Source: Chloroflexota bacterium
GTDB lineage: Bacteria; Chloroflexota; Dehalococcoidia; Lucifugimonadales; Lucifugimonadaceae
Assembly (NCBI GenBank): GCA_002721675.1
Contig: PBLC01000005.1
Coordinates: forward strand, 9,019-49,152
Reading direction: 5' to 3'
DNA: 40,134 bases
Shown here in pieces: positions 28,985-39,312 of the stretch. The notes under the pieces are model-generated. The model was given only the letters and a program-made list of their open reading frames with translations. It had not been told where the DNA came from and did no database searches. The position numbers and the translations under genes were made by a program. Every line of letters begins with the position of its first letter. Position 1 is the stretch's first letter.

Positions 28985-30490
28985 ATGGCTTCACAAGATA
29001 TATCTTCAGTGATAAAAAAACAAATTCAAGACTATGGTGATAAATCATCATTGGTTGATGTAGGCACAGTAGTTGAGGCAGGTGATGGAATTGCACAGAT
29101 TCATGGATTGTCTAATGTAAAATATAGTGAATTACTTGAATTTCCGAATGGTACTTTAGGTATGGCTCTCAACCTTGAAGAAGATAGTGTAGGGACAGTG
29201 GTATTAGGAGATTACTTAGATATCAAAGAAGGCGATGAAGTAAAAGCAACAGGAAGGATTGTTGAAGTCCCTGTTGGCGAAGAGTTAATAGGAAGAGTAG
29301 TCGATCCTCTTGGTATGCCTATAGATGGAAAAGGATCTATTAAAACTAATTCAACAGCACCTGTTGAGAAACCAGCACCAAACGTTGTAAGTAGGAAATC
29401 CGTAGATCAGCCAGTACAGTTTGGGGTTAAAGTAGTAGATGCATTGGTGCCAGTTGGAAGAGGGCAAAGAGAATTAATTATTGGGGATAGGAGTACTGGT
29501 AAAACTGCTGTAGCTATAGACTGCATAATAAATCAAAAAGGTGGAGATCTAGTCTGTATATATGTAGCGATAGGCCAAAAATCTTCTAAAGTTGCAAGTG
29601 TAGTAGACACTTTACAGAAATATGATGCAATGGAGCACACAATTGTTGTTGCCGCAAATGCTTCAGACTCTGCTCCACTTCAATATTTAGCCCCTTATTC
29701 AGGTTGTGCAATGGCTGAGTATTTTATGGATAAAGGTAAAGATGTTTTAATTGTATATGATGATTTAAGTAAACATGCTTGGGCATACAGACAGATGTCT
29801 CTTCTACTTAGAAGGCCTGCGGGAAGGGAAGCATATCCTGGAGATGTATTTTATCTTCATTCGAGACTTCTTGAGAGGGCTGCAAGAGTAGAGCAAGAAT
29901 ATGGAGGAGGCTCAATAACTGCTTTACCAGTAATTGAAACTCTTGCTGGAGATGTATCTGCATATGTGCCTACAAATGTGATCTCAATAACTGATGGTCA
30001 GATTTATTTAGAAGCAGATTTATTCAATTCGGGGGTAAGGCCAGCTCTTAATACAGGGCTATCAGTTAGTAGGGTAGGAGGGTCAGCTCAAGCAAAAGCG
30101 ATGAAAAAAGTTTCTGGTAGTTTAAAAATTGAGTTGGCTCAGTACAGAGAATTGGCAGCTTTTGCCCAATTTGGATCCGATGATTTAGATGATGTTACCA
30201 AAAAGCAATTGAGTAGAGGGGCTATAATTGTAGAGTTATTAAAGCAACCTCAATATGAACCAGTTCCTCTAGAAAATCAAGTGACATTATTATATTTGGC
30301 ATCAGAAGGTTTGCTTGATGATATTGATGTTTCTGATGTAGCAAAATACGAAATAGCTTGGAATGAATACGCCAACTCTAATGTCTCTGATGCATTAAAA
30401 AATATTAGAGAATCTGGAGACTTGAGCGATGAAGATATGCCTAAAATAAAGAAGGCAGCTGAAGACTTTAACAAAATTTTTAATACATAG
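28985..30490 (+). CDS. atpA: ATP synthase F1 subunit alpha
   Basis: [19 protein letters not shown] Walker [39 protein letters not shown]. Confidence 0.97.
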   Translation: MASQDISSVIKKQIQDYGDKSSLVDVGTVVEAGDGIAQIHGLSNVKYSELLEFPNGTLGMALNLEEDSVGTVVLGDYLDIKEGDEVKATGRIVEVPVGEELIGRVVDPLGMPIDGKGSIKTNSTAPVEKPAPNVVSRKSVDQPVQFGVKVVDALVPVGRGQRELIIGDRSTGKTAVAIDCIINQKGGDLVCIYVAIGQKSSKVASVVDTLQKYDAMEHTIVVAANASDSAPLQYLAPYSGCAMAEYFMDKGKDVLIVYDDLSKHAWAYRQMSLLLRRPAGREAYPGDVFYLHSRLLERAARVEQEYGGGSITALPVIETLAGDVSAYVPTNVISITDGQIYLEADLFNSGVRPALNTGLSVSRVGGSAQAKAMKKVSGSLKIELAQYRELAAFAQFGSDDLDDVTKKQLSRGAIIVELLKQPQYEPVPLENQVTLLYLASEGLLDDIDVSDVAKYEIAWNEYANSNVSDALKNIRESGDLSDEDMPKIKKAAEDFNKIFNT

Positions 30491-30492
30491 AT

Positions 30493-31338
30493 ATGCCAAA
30501 TTTAAGAGAATTAAGAAGTAGAATAAAAAGTGTAGAGAGTACTTCTAGGGTTACGAATGCACTGCAAATGATCGCGGCAGCTAAAATGAAAAAGGCTCAA
30601 GATAAGGTTCTTGATGGTAGGTCATATGGTGAAAAGTTAAACTCTATTCTTTCAAATTTTTATCTAAGTAATCCGGAAATTTTTAATTCAGAAGATACTA
30701 AAGGAGATAAAAATTTGGTTATCCTGGTAACACCTGACAGAGGTCTCTGTGGAGCGTTGGTATCTAATGTCCTAAAATTAGCTTCTAATTATTTTGAAGA
30801 TCATAATTCAGATAGAGAAATTGTAGTGATTGGTAAGAAAGGCAATAGTTATATTGCAAGGACAACCAACAATGAACCTAAATTTTATCAAGTATCTGAT
30901 ATGCCTGCTTTTGATGAAGTGTCTGACATTACTAAATTTATTATTGAAAAATATTCTAGTGGAGAATTTGGTGAGATAAATATTATTTATTCTGAGTTTA
31001 TAAGCACTGCTGTACAAAAAGCTAAAATTAAAAAACTGATGCCAATTCAAATTGATGAAGACTCAGAGGGAAAAGTTTCTTCAGAATTCTTGTATGAACC
31101 AAGCCTTGAAGAAGTATCAAATGCCTTAATTCCTAGATACGTAGAGGTTAATATATTTAATGCAGTGTTGGATTCTATAGCTAGCGAACATTCTGCAAGA
31201 TTAGTAGCAATGCAAAATGCTACAGATAATGCTAATGAATTAAAGGAAGATTTAACATTAGATTTAAATAAAGCAAGGCAACAAACCGTTACATCTGAAA
31301 TATTAGATATTATTGGAGGAGCTCTCGCCTTAGAATAA
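30493..31338 (+). CDS. atpG: ATP synthase F1 subunit gamma
   Basis: RELRSRIKSVESTSRVTNALQMIAAAKMKKAQ, TPDRGLCGALVSNV, ARQQTVTSEILDIIGGALAL. Confidence 0.96.
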   Translation: MPNLRELRSRIKSVESTSRVTNALQMIAAAKMKKAQDKVLDGRSYGEKLNSILSNFYLSNPEIFNSEDTKGDKNLVILVTPDRGLCGALVSNVLKLASNYFEDHNSDREIVVIGKKGNSYIARTTNNEPKFYQVSDMPAFDEVSDITKFIIEKYSSGEFGEINIIYSEFISTAVQKAKIKKLMPIQIDEDSEGKVSSEFLYEPSLEEVSNALIPRYVEVNIFNAVLDSIASEHSARLVAMQNATDNANELKEDLTLDLNKARQQTVTSEILDIIGGALALE

Positions 31339-31353
31339 TGAAACTTAAACTAA

Positions 31354-32778
<1,425 letters not shown>

Positions 32779-32780
32779 TC

Positions 32781-33029
32781 ATGAGCCTAAAACTTGAAAT
32801 AGTAACATCTGAAAAAAATGTGTTTTCTGGGGATGTAGATTATGTCGGAGTCAAAAGTTCTGATGGGGAGTTAGGAATATTGCCTCAACATGTCCCATTA
32901 GTAACTGAACTTGTTGAAGGCAAAGTAACTTGGAGACTTAACAATAAGAGTCAAGAAGTTAATATATCTGGAGGATTTCTAGAAGTTATTAATAATAAAG
33001 TTACTATACTTGCTGATAAAGTAGACTAA
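32781..33029 (+). CDS. atpC: ATP synthase F1 subunit epsilon, short form
   Basis: 82 aa: LKLEIVTSEKNVFSGDVDYVGVKSSDGELGILPQHVPLVTELVEGKV ... ISGGFLEVINNKVTILADKVD*. The beta-sandwich is present; the C-terminal helical pair is absent. Confidence 0.92.
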   Translation: MSLKLEIVTSEKNVFSGDVDYVGVKSSDGELGILPQHVPLVTELVEGKVTWRLNNKSQEVNISGGFLEVINNKVTILADKVD

Positions 33030-33703
33030 CTTGTTACCTTGCTTAACCTTCTTTGTCTTAGATGATAAGTCATAGATTCAATTTCTAATCCAGGATCTAA
33101 ATTCTTTACAATTACATAATCAGGTATTTTTGGTGTGAAACTAGAAAAATTAATTATATAAAATAAATCATTACCAATTAATGTATCTGCTACAAATTGA
33201 GTAATATTATTAGGTGTAGCAATTATTCCAATTTTTATATTCCTTGTTTTTATCGTTCTTTGAAGGTCCTTTATATCTTGAATTTTTAAATTTGAAATTT
33301 TTTTACCAATCATTCTTAAATTAGGATCGAATGCTGCGACTATTCTGTATGTTTGTGATCTTTTTTGTCTCATAAATTCCATGGCTGATCTTCCTAATGT
33401 GCTACCTCCAATTAATACAGCATTCCAACTAGCATCAAGACCTAGTAATTTTTGTAAACTTTTTTTTAATACCTTTACGTTATACCCTTTGCCATTAATT
33501 CCGTTTATACCAAGTGATGTCAAATCTTTCCTAATTTGACTTGATTCTACAGGCATATACAAAGAAAGTTCTTTAGAACTCGTAATTTTTATTTCTTCTT
33601 GTTGGAGTTGAGATAATATTCTTAAATATATTGGCAGTCTATCTAATACAACCCTAGGAATATCTGAACTCAAATATGATTGTTTAATTATATCTTTAGC
33701 CAT
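33026..33703 (-). CDS. rex: Redox-sensing transcriptional repressor Rex
   Basis: IPRVVLDRLPIYLRILSQLQ, SSQIRKDLTSLGINGINGKGYNV, NAVLIGGSTLGRSAMEF, YRIVAAFD, NLDPGLEIESMTYHL: Rex winged helix plus Rossmann domain. Confidence 0.9.
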   Translation of the reverse strand: MAKDIIKQSYLSSDIPRVVLDRLPIYLRILSQLQQEEIKITSSKELSLYMPVESSQIRKDLTSLGINGINGKGYNVKVLKKSLQKLLGLDASWNAVLIGGSTLGRSAMEFMRQKRSQTYRIVAAFDPNLRMIGKKISNLKIQDIKDLQRTIKTRNIKIGIIATPNNITQFVADTLIGNDLFYIINFSSFTPKIPDYVIVKNLDPGLEIESMTYHLRQRRLSKVTS

Positions 33704-33751
33704 AAAAGCAATATTAAACTATAAAAGTCTAAATCTAAAATAAAAATTTAT

Positions 33752-33772
33752 GTTGACATGATCTGTATCAAG
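33752..33772 (+). promoter_or_regulatory. HAIR-like inverted repeat (putative HspR operator) overlapping the -35 of a promoter (TTGACA 33753-33758; TATAAT 33774-33779 or TAATAT 33776-33781)
   Basis: GTTGACA-TGATCTG-TATCAAG: core TTGA-N11-TCAA has the same geometry as the HAIR consensus CTTGAGT-N7-ACTCAAG and lies just upstream of hspR. Confidence 0.6.
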
Positions 33773-33819
33773 TTATAATATACCCAATGTTATAAGAAAC
33801 AGAATATAAGATATATAAA

Positions 33820-34161
33820 TTGGAAAGCGGAGTATACATAATAAGCGTTGCAGCAAGATTACTCGAAGTTCATCCTCAAACATTAAGAAAATATGAGAAA
33901 TATGGGCTTGTGAGTCCTTCGAGGTCTGTGGGTATGCTTAGGCTGTATTCTGAAGAAGATTTAATTAGACTCAAGATTATAAAAACATTAGTGGATGATT
34001 TTGGGGTTAATTTGGCAGGCATAGCGATAATTATGGAATTTGTTGAAGGTTTAGATGAAGTTTCAATGATTGTAAATAGTATTAATGAAACCAATCTTAG
34101 ATCTAGAAAGAATATGCTTGATGAAAAATTGAAATCTTTGTTGTCAAAAGTTATAGGCTAA
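33820..34161 (+). CDS. hspR: MerR-family heat-shock repressor HspR-like
   Basis: YIISVAARLLEVHPQTLRKYEKYGLVSPSRSVGMLRLYSEEDLIRLKIIKTLVDDFGVNLAGIAIIM; HPQTLRxYE..GL motif of HspR. TTG start in this ORF call. Confidence 0.85.
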   Translation: MESGVYIISVAARLLEVHPQTLRKYEKYGLVSPSRSVGMLRLYSEEDLIRLKIIKTLVDDFGVNLAGIAIIMEFVEGLDEVSMIVNSINETNLRSRKNMLDEKLKSLLSKVIG

Positions 34162-34695
34162 ATGAGTAACAAAAAGAAAGAAAAAAAACTATCAAAATCT
34201 GAAGTTGAAATTAATGATTTAAAAAAAGAAAGGGATGATTTTAAAAATATTGCAGCCAGAGCTCAGGCTGATTTAGTAAATTATCGAAATAGAATGAAGG
34301 TGGAATTAAGTGAAATAGAAAGCAGAGGTAAGAAAACTGTATCTCTTAAGGTTCTTTCAGTGATTGATGAATTCGATTTAGCATTAGAAGGTATAGTGCC
34401 AATTATAGGCCAAGCTGCTAATAGTGAAGCTGCAGATATAGTAATAGATGGATTAGATATTATAAGAGAGAAATTTAAAACAACTTTTGAATCTGAAAAT
34501 ATAAGTGAGATCACAGAAGTAAAAATTTTCGATCCTGTTTATCATGAGGCATTAATTACTACAGAGACTGATAAATATGAACCTGGTGCAATAATAAAAA
34601 TTTTGAGAAAAGGTTACATAATGAATGATGAAGTTATAAGGCCAGCTCAAGTAGAAATTGCTAAAGAAAAAAATGAAGAAAAGGAGAAAAAATAA
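34162..34695 (+). CDS. grpE: Nucleotide exchange factor GrpE
   Basis: [82 protein letters not shown]. Confidence 0.95.
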   Translation: MSNKKKEKKLSKSEVEINDLKKERDDFKNIAARAQADLVNYRNRMKVELSEIESRGKKTVSLKVLSVIDEFDLALEGIVPIIGQAANSEAADIVIDGLDIIREKFKTTFESENISEITEVKIFDPVYHEALITTETDKYEPGAIIKILRKGYIMNDEVIRPAQVEIAKEKNEEKEKK

Positions 34696-36590
34696 TGGCA
34701 AAAATAATCGGAATTGATCTTGGAACAACTAACTCTGCAGTTGCAGTAATGGAGGCTGGAGAGCCTATAATATTGGAGAATAAAGAAGGGAAAAGGACCA
34801 CCCCTTCTGTAGTTGGTGTAAATACTAAAACACAAGAGAGATTTGTTGGAGAACTTGCAAGGCGACAGAGTGTAACTAATGCAGAGAATACTATTTATTC
34901 TGCAAAAAGATTTATTGGCAGACGATTTGATGATACTTCTGTAAAAGAGGATGCATCTAGAATTTCTTATAAACTTGCTAAAGCCAAAAATGGGGATGTT
35001 GAAATACTTCTTTCTGAAAAAAAACATTCTCCACCAGAAATTTCTGCAATGGTATTACAAAAGTTAAAAGAAGATGCTGAACATAAGTTAGGGGATAAAG
35101 TTACTCAGGCAGTTATTACAGTTCCTGCTTATTTTAGTGATAGCCAAAGAGAAGCCACAAAGGTTGCCGGTAAGATAGCCGGATTGGAAGTTATGAGGAT
35201 AATTAATGAGCCTACTGCAGCATCATTAGCGTATGGACTAGATTCTAAAGGGGACAAGACAATTGCTGTTTATGATCTAGGAGGAGGAACATTTGATATA
35301 ACTATATTGCAATTAGGAGAAGGTGTTTTTGAGGTAAAATCAACTAATGGAGATACTCATCTCGGTGGAGATGATTTTGACAATCTTCTTTTGGACAATG
35401 TTGCTGAAGAATTTAAGAAAAATGAAGGAATTGATTTAAAAAAAGATCCTGCAGCATTACAGAGATTAAGAGTAGAGGTAGAGAGAGCAAAAATTGAATT
35501 ATCTACAGTTACTCAAACCGAGATAAATTTACCATTTATAACGGCTGATGCTAATGGACCTAAGCATTTAGTTTCAAATATAAATAGAGCCAAGTTAGAA
35601 GAAATTACCGCTGGCCTTATTGAAAGGACAGTACAACCTTGCAAGCAGGCTATAAAAGATGCCGAATTAGATACTAAATCTATTTCTGACATCATATTAG
35701 TTGGTGGAATGACAAGAATGCCAGCAGTAATCAATAAAGTTAAAGAAATATTTGGAAAAGATGCTTCTGCAGGGATTAACCCTGATGAGGTGGTTGCCAT
35801 GGGAGCAGCTATTCAAGCAGGAGTATTAGAAGGTGATGTAAAAGATGTTTTGCTATTAGATGTGACTCCTCTTTCTGTAGGAATTGAAACTCTTGGTGGA
35901 GTTAGAACTACTTTAATTGAAAGGAATACAACTATTCCAACATCAAAAAGTGAAACATTTACTACCGCTGCAGATAACCAGACAAGTGTTGAAATTCATG
36001 TATTGCAAGGGGAAAGAGAAATGGCTTCCGATAATGTTTCTATAGGAAGATTCAATCTTGATGGAATAGCTCCAGCCCAGAGAGGGGTTCCTCAAGTTGA
36101 AGTAACATTTGATATAGATGCTGATGGGATTCTTAAGGTTTCAGCCAAAGATAAAGGAACTGGGAAAGAGCAGCATATAACTATAACTGGTAGATCTGGA
36201 TTGGATGAAAAGGAAATAGATAATTTAGTTAATGAAGCATCCCAGTATGCAGAAGAAGATAAGGCAAAAAAAGAGAAAGTTGAGGCAAGAAATAATGCAG
36301 AAAGTACTATTTATGCTGCTGAAAAATTGCTTAATGAGAACGGAGATAAGATTCTAGAAGATAAAAAATCAGAGATAAATGAATTAAAAGAGAAGTTAAA
36401 TTCATTGTTATCTAGCGAAGAAGAAAGCGCTGAAGAGATTACTAATTTAACTAACGAACTTCAATCAAAGATGCAGGAAGTTGGTCAGGAGATTTATTCT
36501 GAAGCGCAACCTGAACAATCAGATAATGATAATGATGATTCTAAAGAGGATGATTCAGATACAATAGAAGGGGAGTACAAGGAGGTTTAA
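34695..36590 (+). CDS. dnaK: Molecular chaperone DnaK (Hsp70)
   Basis: [79 protein letters not shown]. Confidence 0.99.
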   Translation: MAKIIGIDLGTTNSAVAVMEAGEPIILENKEGKRTTPSVVGVNTKTQERFVGELARRQSVTNAENTIYSAKRFIGRRFDDTSVKEDASRISYKLAKAKNGDVEILLSEKKHSPPEISAMVLQKLKEDAEHKLGDKVTQAVITVPAYFSDSQREATKVAGKIAGLEVMRIINEPTAASLAYGLDSKGDKTIAVYDLGGGTFDITILQLGEGVFEVKSTNGDTHLGGDDFDNLLLDNVAEEFKKNEGIDLKKDPAALQRLRVEVERAKIELSTVTQTEINLPFITADANGPKHLVSNINRAKLEEITAGLIERTVQPCKQAIKDAELDTKSISDIILVGGMTRMPAVINKVKEIFGKDASAGINPDEVVAMGAAIQAGVLEGDVKDVLLLDVTPLSVGIETLGGVRTTLIERNTTIPTSKSETFTTAADNQTSVEIHVLQGEREMASDNVSIGRFNLDGIAPAQRGVPQVEVTFDIDADGILKVSAKDKGTGKEQHITITGRSGLDEKEIDNLVNEASQYAEEDKAKKEKVEARNNAESTIYAAEKLLNENGDKILEDKKSEINELKEKLNSLLSSEEESAEEITNLTNELQSKMQEVGQEIYSEAQPEQSDNDNDDSKEDDSDTIEGEYKEV

Positions 36591-37466
36591 TTGAAATATT
36601 TTAGGAAGCAGAATTCAATAATAAATGACGAATGGTACTCATCTTTAATTGCCTTTAATGAGAAATCATATTATGAATTAGGGCTAGACGATTTCAGGGA
36701 ATTATATTTAATGGCTAAGGAATTAAATATTACTCCAGATCAGTATGTTAATAATTTAATATCCGATAATAAGTTATCAGTTTTTGATAGTGATATTGAT
36801 GAGTTATCAATGTTATCTCCAATATTTCCACAAGAAGTGTGGGCTGCGGGAGTAACTTATAGTGATAGCATGAGAGAACGTCAAGCTGAAAGTGATACGC
36901 CTGATGTATATGCAAAAGTATACTCTGCAGATAGACCAGAAATATTTTTTAAAGGAACTGGGGAAAGAATGCAAGGCCCTAATGAAGAATTGGGTATAAG
37001 AGAAGATTCTGGATGGGATGTTCCTGAGTCAGAATTAGCAGTAGTAATTATCGATGGAGAAATAGCAGGATATACTATAGGAAATGATATGAGTAGCAGA
37101 TCAATAGAAGGAGAAAATCCTTTATATCTTCCTCAAGCAAAAGTTTACAATAAGTCTTTTTCATTGGGTCCTTGTATTGTCTCTGCAGAACAAATTGGAG
37201 ACCCTCAGAATCTAAAAGTAGAACTTATGATTACTAGAAAAGGTGACATTGTTTTTCAAGGTGAATCATCAACATCTCAGATGAAAAGGAATGTGTTTGA
37301 ATTAACAGAATGGCTTCAAAAGAGTAATGATTTACCTCCAGTTGCTGTTTTAATGACTGGCACTGGAATAATTCCTCCACAAGATTTTACTTTACAAGAA
37401 GAGGACATCGTGAGTATTAATATAGAAAAAATAGGCACATTAACAAATAAAATAGTATTAGTTTAG
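36591..37466 (+). CDS. Fumarylacetoacetate hydrolase (FAH) family protein
   Basis: EVWAAGVTYSDSMRER, PEIFFKGTGERMQGPNEELGIREDSGWDVPESELAVVIIDGEIAGYTIGNDMSSRSIEGENPLYLPQAKVYNKSFSLGP. TTG start abutting the dnaK stop. Confidence 0.88.
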   Translation: MKYFRKQNSIINDEWYSSLIAFNEKSYYELGLDDFRELYLMAKELNITPDQYVNNLISDNKLSVFDSDIDELSMLSPIFPQEVWAAGVTYSDSMRERQAESDTPDVYAKVYSADRPEIFFKGTGERMQGPNEELGIREDSGWDVPESELAVVIIDGEIAGYTIGNDMSSRSIEGENPLYLPQAKVYNKSFSLGPCIVSAEQIGDPQNLKVELMITRKGDIVFQGESSTSQMKRNVFELTEWLQKSNDLPPVAVLMTGTGIIPPQDFTLQEEDIVSINIEKIGTLTNKIVLV

Positions 37467-38473
37467 ATTTTCTTCCATTTTGATCCTTCAGAGTTATCTT
37501 CTATTTCAATATTATTTGCTATTAATATATCCCTGATTTGATCAGACATACCCCAATCTTTTTTTAGCCTAGCCTCATTTCTAATATCAATTAGCAAATC
37601 TATTTCTACATTAACTTTTTCATCTTTTTTTTCATCTAATTCAATTTTTAAAATTTCTTCAGCCTCTCCTAAAGGTTTATATTCTGAATTTATTTCATTA
37701 ATGCTCATAGTCTCTCCATTATTTATTTCGATTACACCTTTTAGAGATTTAAGTAAAACTTTCCCTTTTCCGTCAACTCTTATGGAGGAATCATTTAGAT
37801 CAAAAGTAATAGAGGTGTGCTCTTCAATGCCAATCATTAACACATCTTTATTTTTTATTAAATTATCAAATCTCTTTTTTCCAATAAAACAATGAGAAGT
37901 ATCATGATCTCCTCCCTCCTTATTGTTAAAATGGGGTACAACAATAGTTTTTTTATCAAGAAAACTTAGTAAGTCTAGTCCAGGAATTAATTTAGGTGTT
38001 TCTCCAACTTTATAAATTTCATATACAGGAATTACATAGGACCCAAAAGTTAGAGCCGCTGCACTTGAAAAAGCTAATATTCCACCATTCTTTATTTTTG
38101 ATTCTAATAGTGAATTTATTCCATATTTATTCCAAATTTTTAAAGCATATGTAGGACTTCCTGGTCCAGAAAAAATAAAATCAGAATTAATTATATTTTT
38201 TTTAATATTTTCATCATACGAATTTTCATCAGGAAAATTTATTGGTTCTATTTTTAAATTAACTTTTTCTTGAAAATATTTAATTATTTTATTGGATAAA
38301 ATATTGTGATTCTCCTGAAAGCCAAAGGGAGTATCTAATAAAAAATTATTATTTGATTTGGAATCAGAATTATTTATTAGATTTCTGTATAATTTGGCCA
38401 TATGTGGAGATGTTTCTCCAGATCCAAACAGAGTTATAATCCTAGATTTAGTAGTTATTCTATTTTCTTTCAA
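37463..38473 (-). CDS. Peptidase S51/cyanophycinase-like (class I GATase-fold) protein with a CysRS C-terminal-like domain
   Basis: N-terminal part: IITLFGSGETSPHM, LDTPFGFQEN, SDFIFSGPGSPTYAL, GGILAFSSAAALTFGSYVIPVYEIYK, VVPHFNN. C-terminal 48 aa: VEIDLLIDIRNEARLKKDWGMSDQIRDILIANNIEIEDNSEGSKWKKI, resembling the end of cysteinyl-tRNA synthetase. Confidence 0.8.
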   Translation of the reverse strand: MKENRITTKSRIITLFGSGETSPHMAKLYRNLINNSDSKSNNNFLLDTPFGFQENHNILSNKIIKYFQEKVNLKIEPINFPDENSYDENIKKNIINSDFIFSGPGSPTYALKIWNKYGINSLLESKIKNGGILAFSSAAALTFGSYVIPVYEIYKVGETPKLIPGLDLLSFLDKKTIVVPHFNNKEGGDHDTSHCFIGKKRFDNLIKNKDVLMIGIEEHTSITFDLNDSSIRVDGKGKVLLKSLKGVIEINNGETMSINEINSEYKPLGEAEEILKIELDEKKDEKVNVEIDLLIDIRNEARLKKDWGMSDQIRDILIANNIEIEDNSEGSKWKKI

Positions 38474-39308
38474 AAAACTTCCCCTCTATCCTTTGATTAA
38501 TTATTTTATAGACTAATTTTGGCTTTTGAGCATGAATATCATGATCGCCATTTAATCTTTCAATATCAATCGTAACATCACTATCATAGATGAATGTTAA
38601 ATCTGTGTTGTACTTTACTAATATTAGCAGCAAGGGAACTTTGATATTTTTTAAATTTGAAATGTAGTCATTTTCCCATAAACTCTCAAGTATTTTGATA
38701 TGATTATCTAAACTTAATCTTTTGGTAATCTTATTATTCTCATCTACAGAAAATATACTGAATTGGCCCAATATTGCTTCTTCTGACCAATCAGGCCAAT
38801 TTTTTCTTAATCTATCCAACATAATATCTTTATCCATGCCGTCTAAATCAGGTGGTCTTAATTTTTCCAATGCCTCTTTTTTAGATTCAAAATTTCCTTT
38901 TAAATTAATTGCACCCCCATCTATTCCTATACATCCTATTATTCTTTCATTAGCGTGCTGACAAATTGATACCCCAAGGTCACCACCCATAGACTGACCA
39001 ATTATAATGATATTTTTTAAATTTTTCTTTTTAATAAAATTTAGTACATCACAAGATAGGGACTCTATAGAATATATACCTTTAGGCTTATCAGTTAATC
39101 CGTGCCCTCTTAAATCCAAGCAATAAATGTCAAATTTATTGTTATTAAATTCTTTAACTAATGGAATCCATAGATATGCTGATGAAGACAATCCGTGTAA
39201 TAATAATAGAGTAAAATCAGGATTTTTAACTTTTCTTTCTAAGTAATGGAATTTTATTGAAAGTTCAGATGACTGATCAGAAGGAAGATATATATACTTA
39301 GAAATCAA
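38460..39308 (-). CDS. Alpha/beta hydrolase
   Basis: LLLLHGLSSSAYLW, CLDLRGHGLTDKP, IIGQSMGGDLGVSI nucleophile elbow, GDHDIHAQKP catalytic His. TTG start. Confidence 0.88.
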   Translation of the reverse strand: MISKYIYLPSDQSSELSIKFHYLERKVKNPDFTLLLLHGLSSSAYLWIPLVKEFNNNKFDIYCLDLRGHGLTDKPKGIYSIESLSCDVLNFIKKKNLKNIIIIGQSMGGDLGVSICQHANERIIGCIGIDGGAINLKGNFESKKEALEKLRPPDLDGMDKDIMLDRLRKNWPDWSEEAILGQFSIFSVDENNKITKRLSLDNHIKILESLWENDYISNLKNIKVPLLLILVKYNTDLTFIYDSDVTIDIERLNGDHDIHAQKPKLVYKIINQRIEGKFFERK

Positions 39309-39312
39309 CCTA

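Noticed and set aside
34647-35027. 126-aa antisense ORF opposite grpE/dnaK
   Set aside because: Lies fully opposite well-conserved chaperone coding sequence; low-complexity composition, no recognisable domain.
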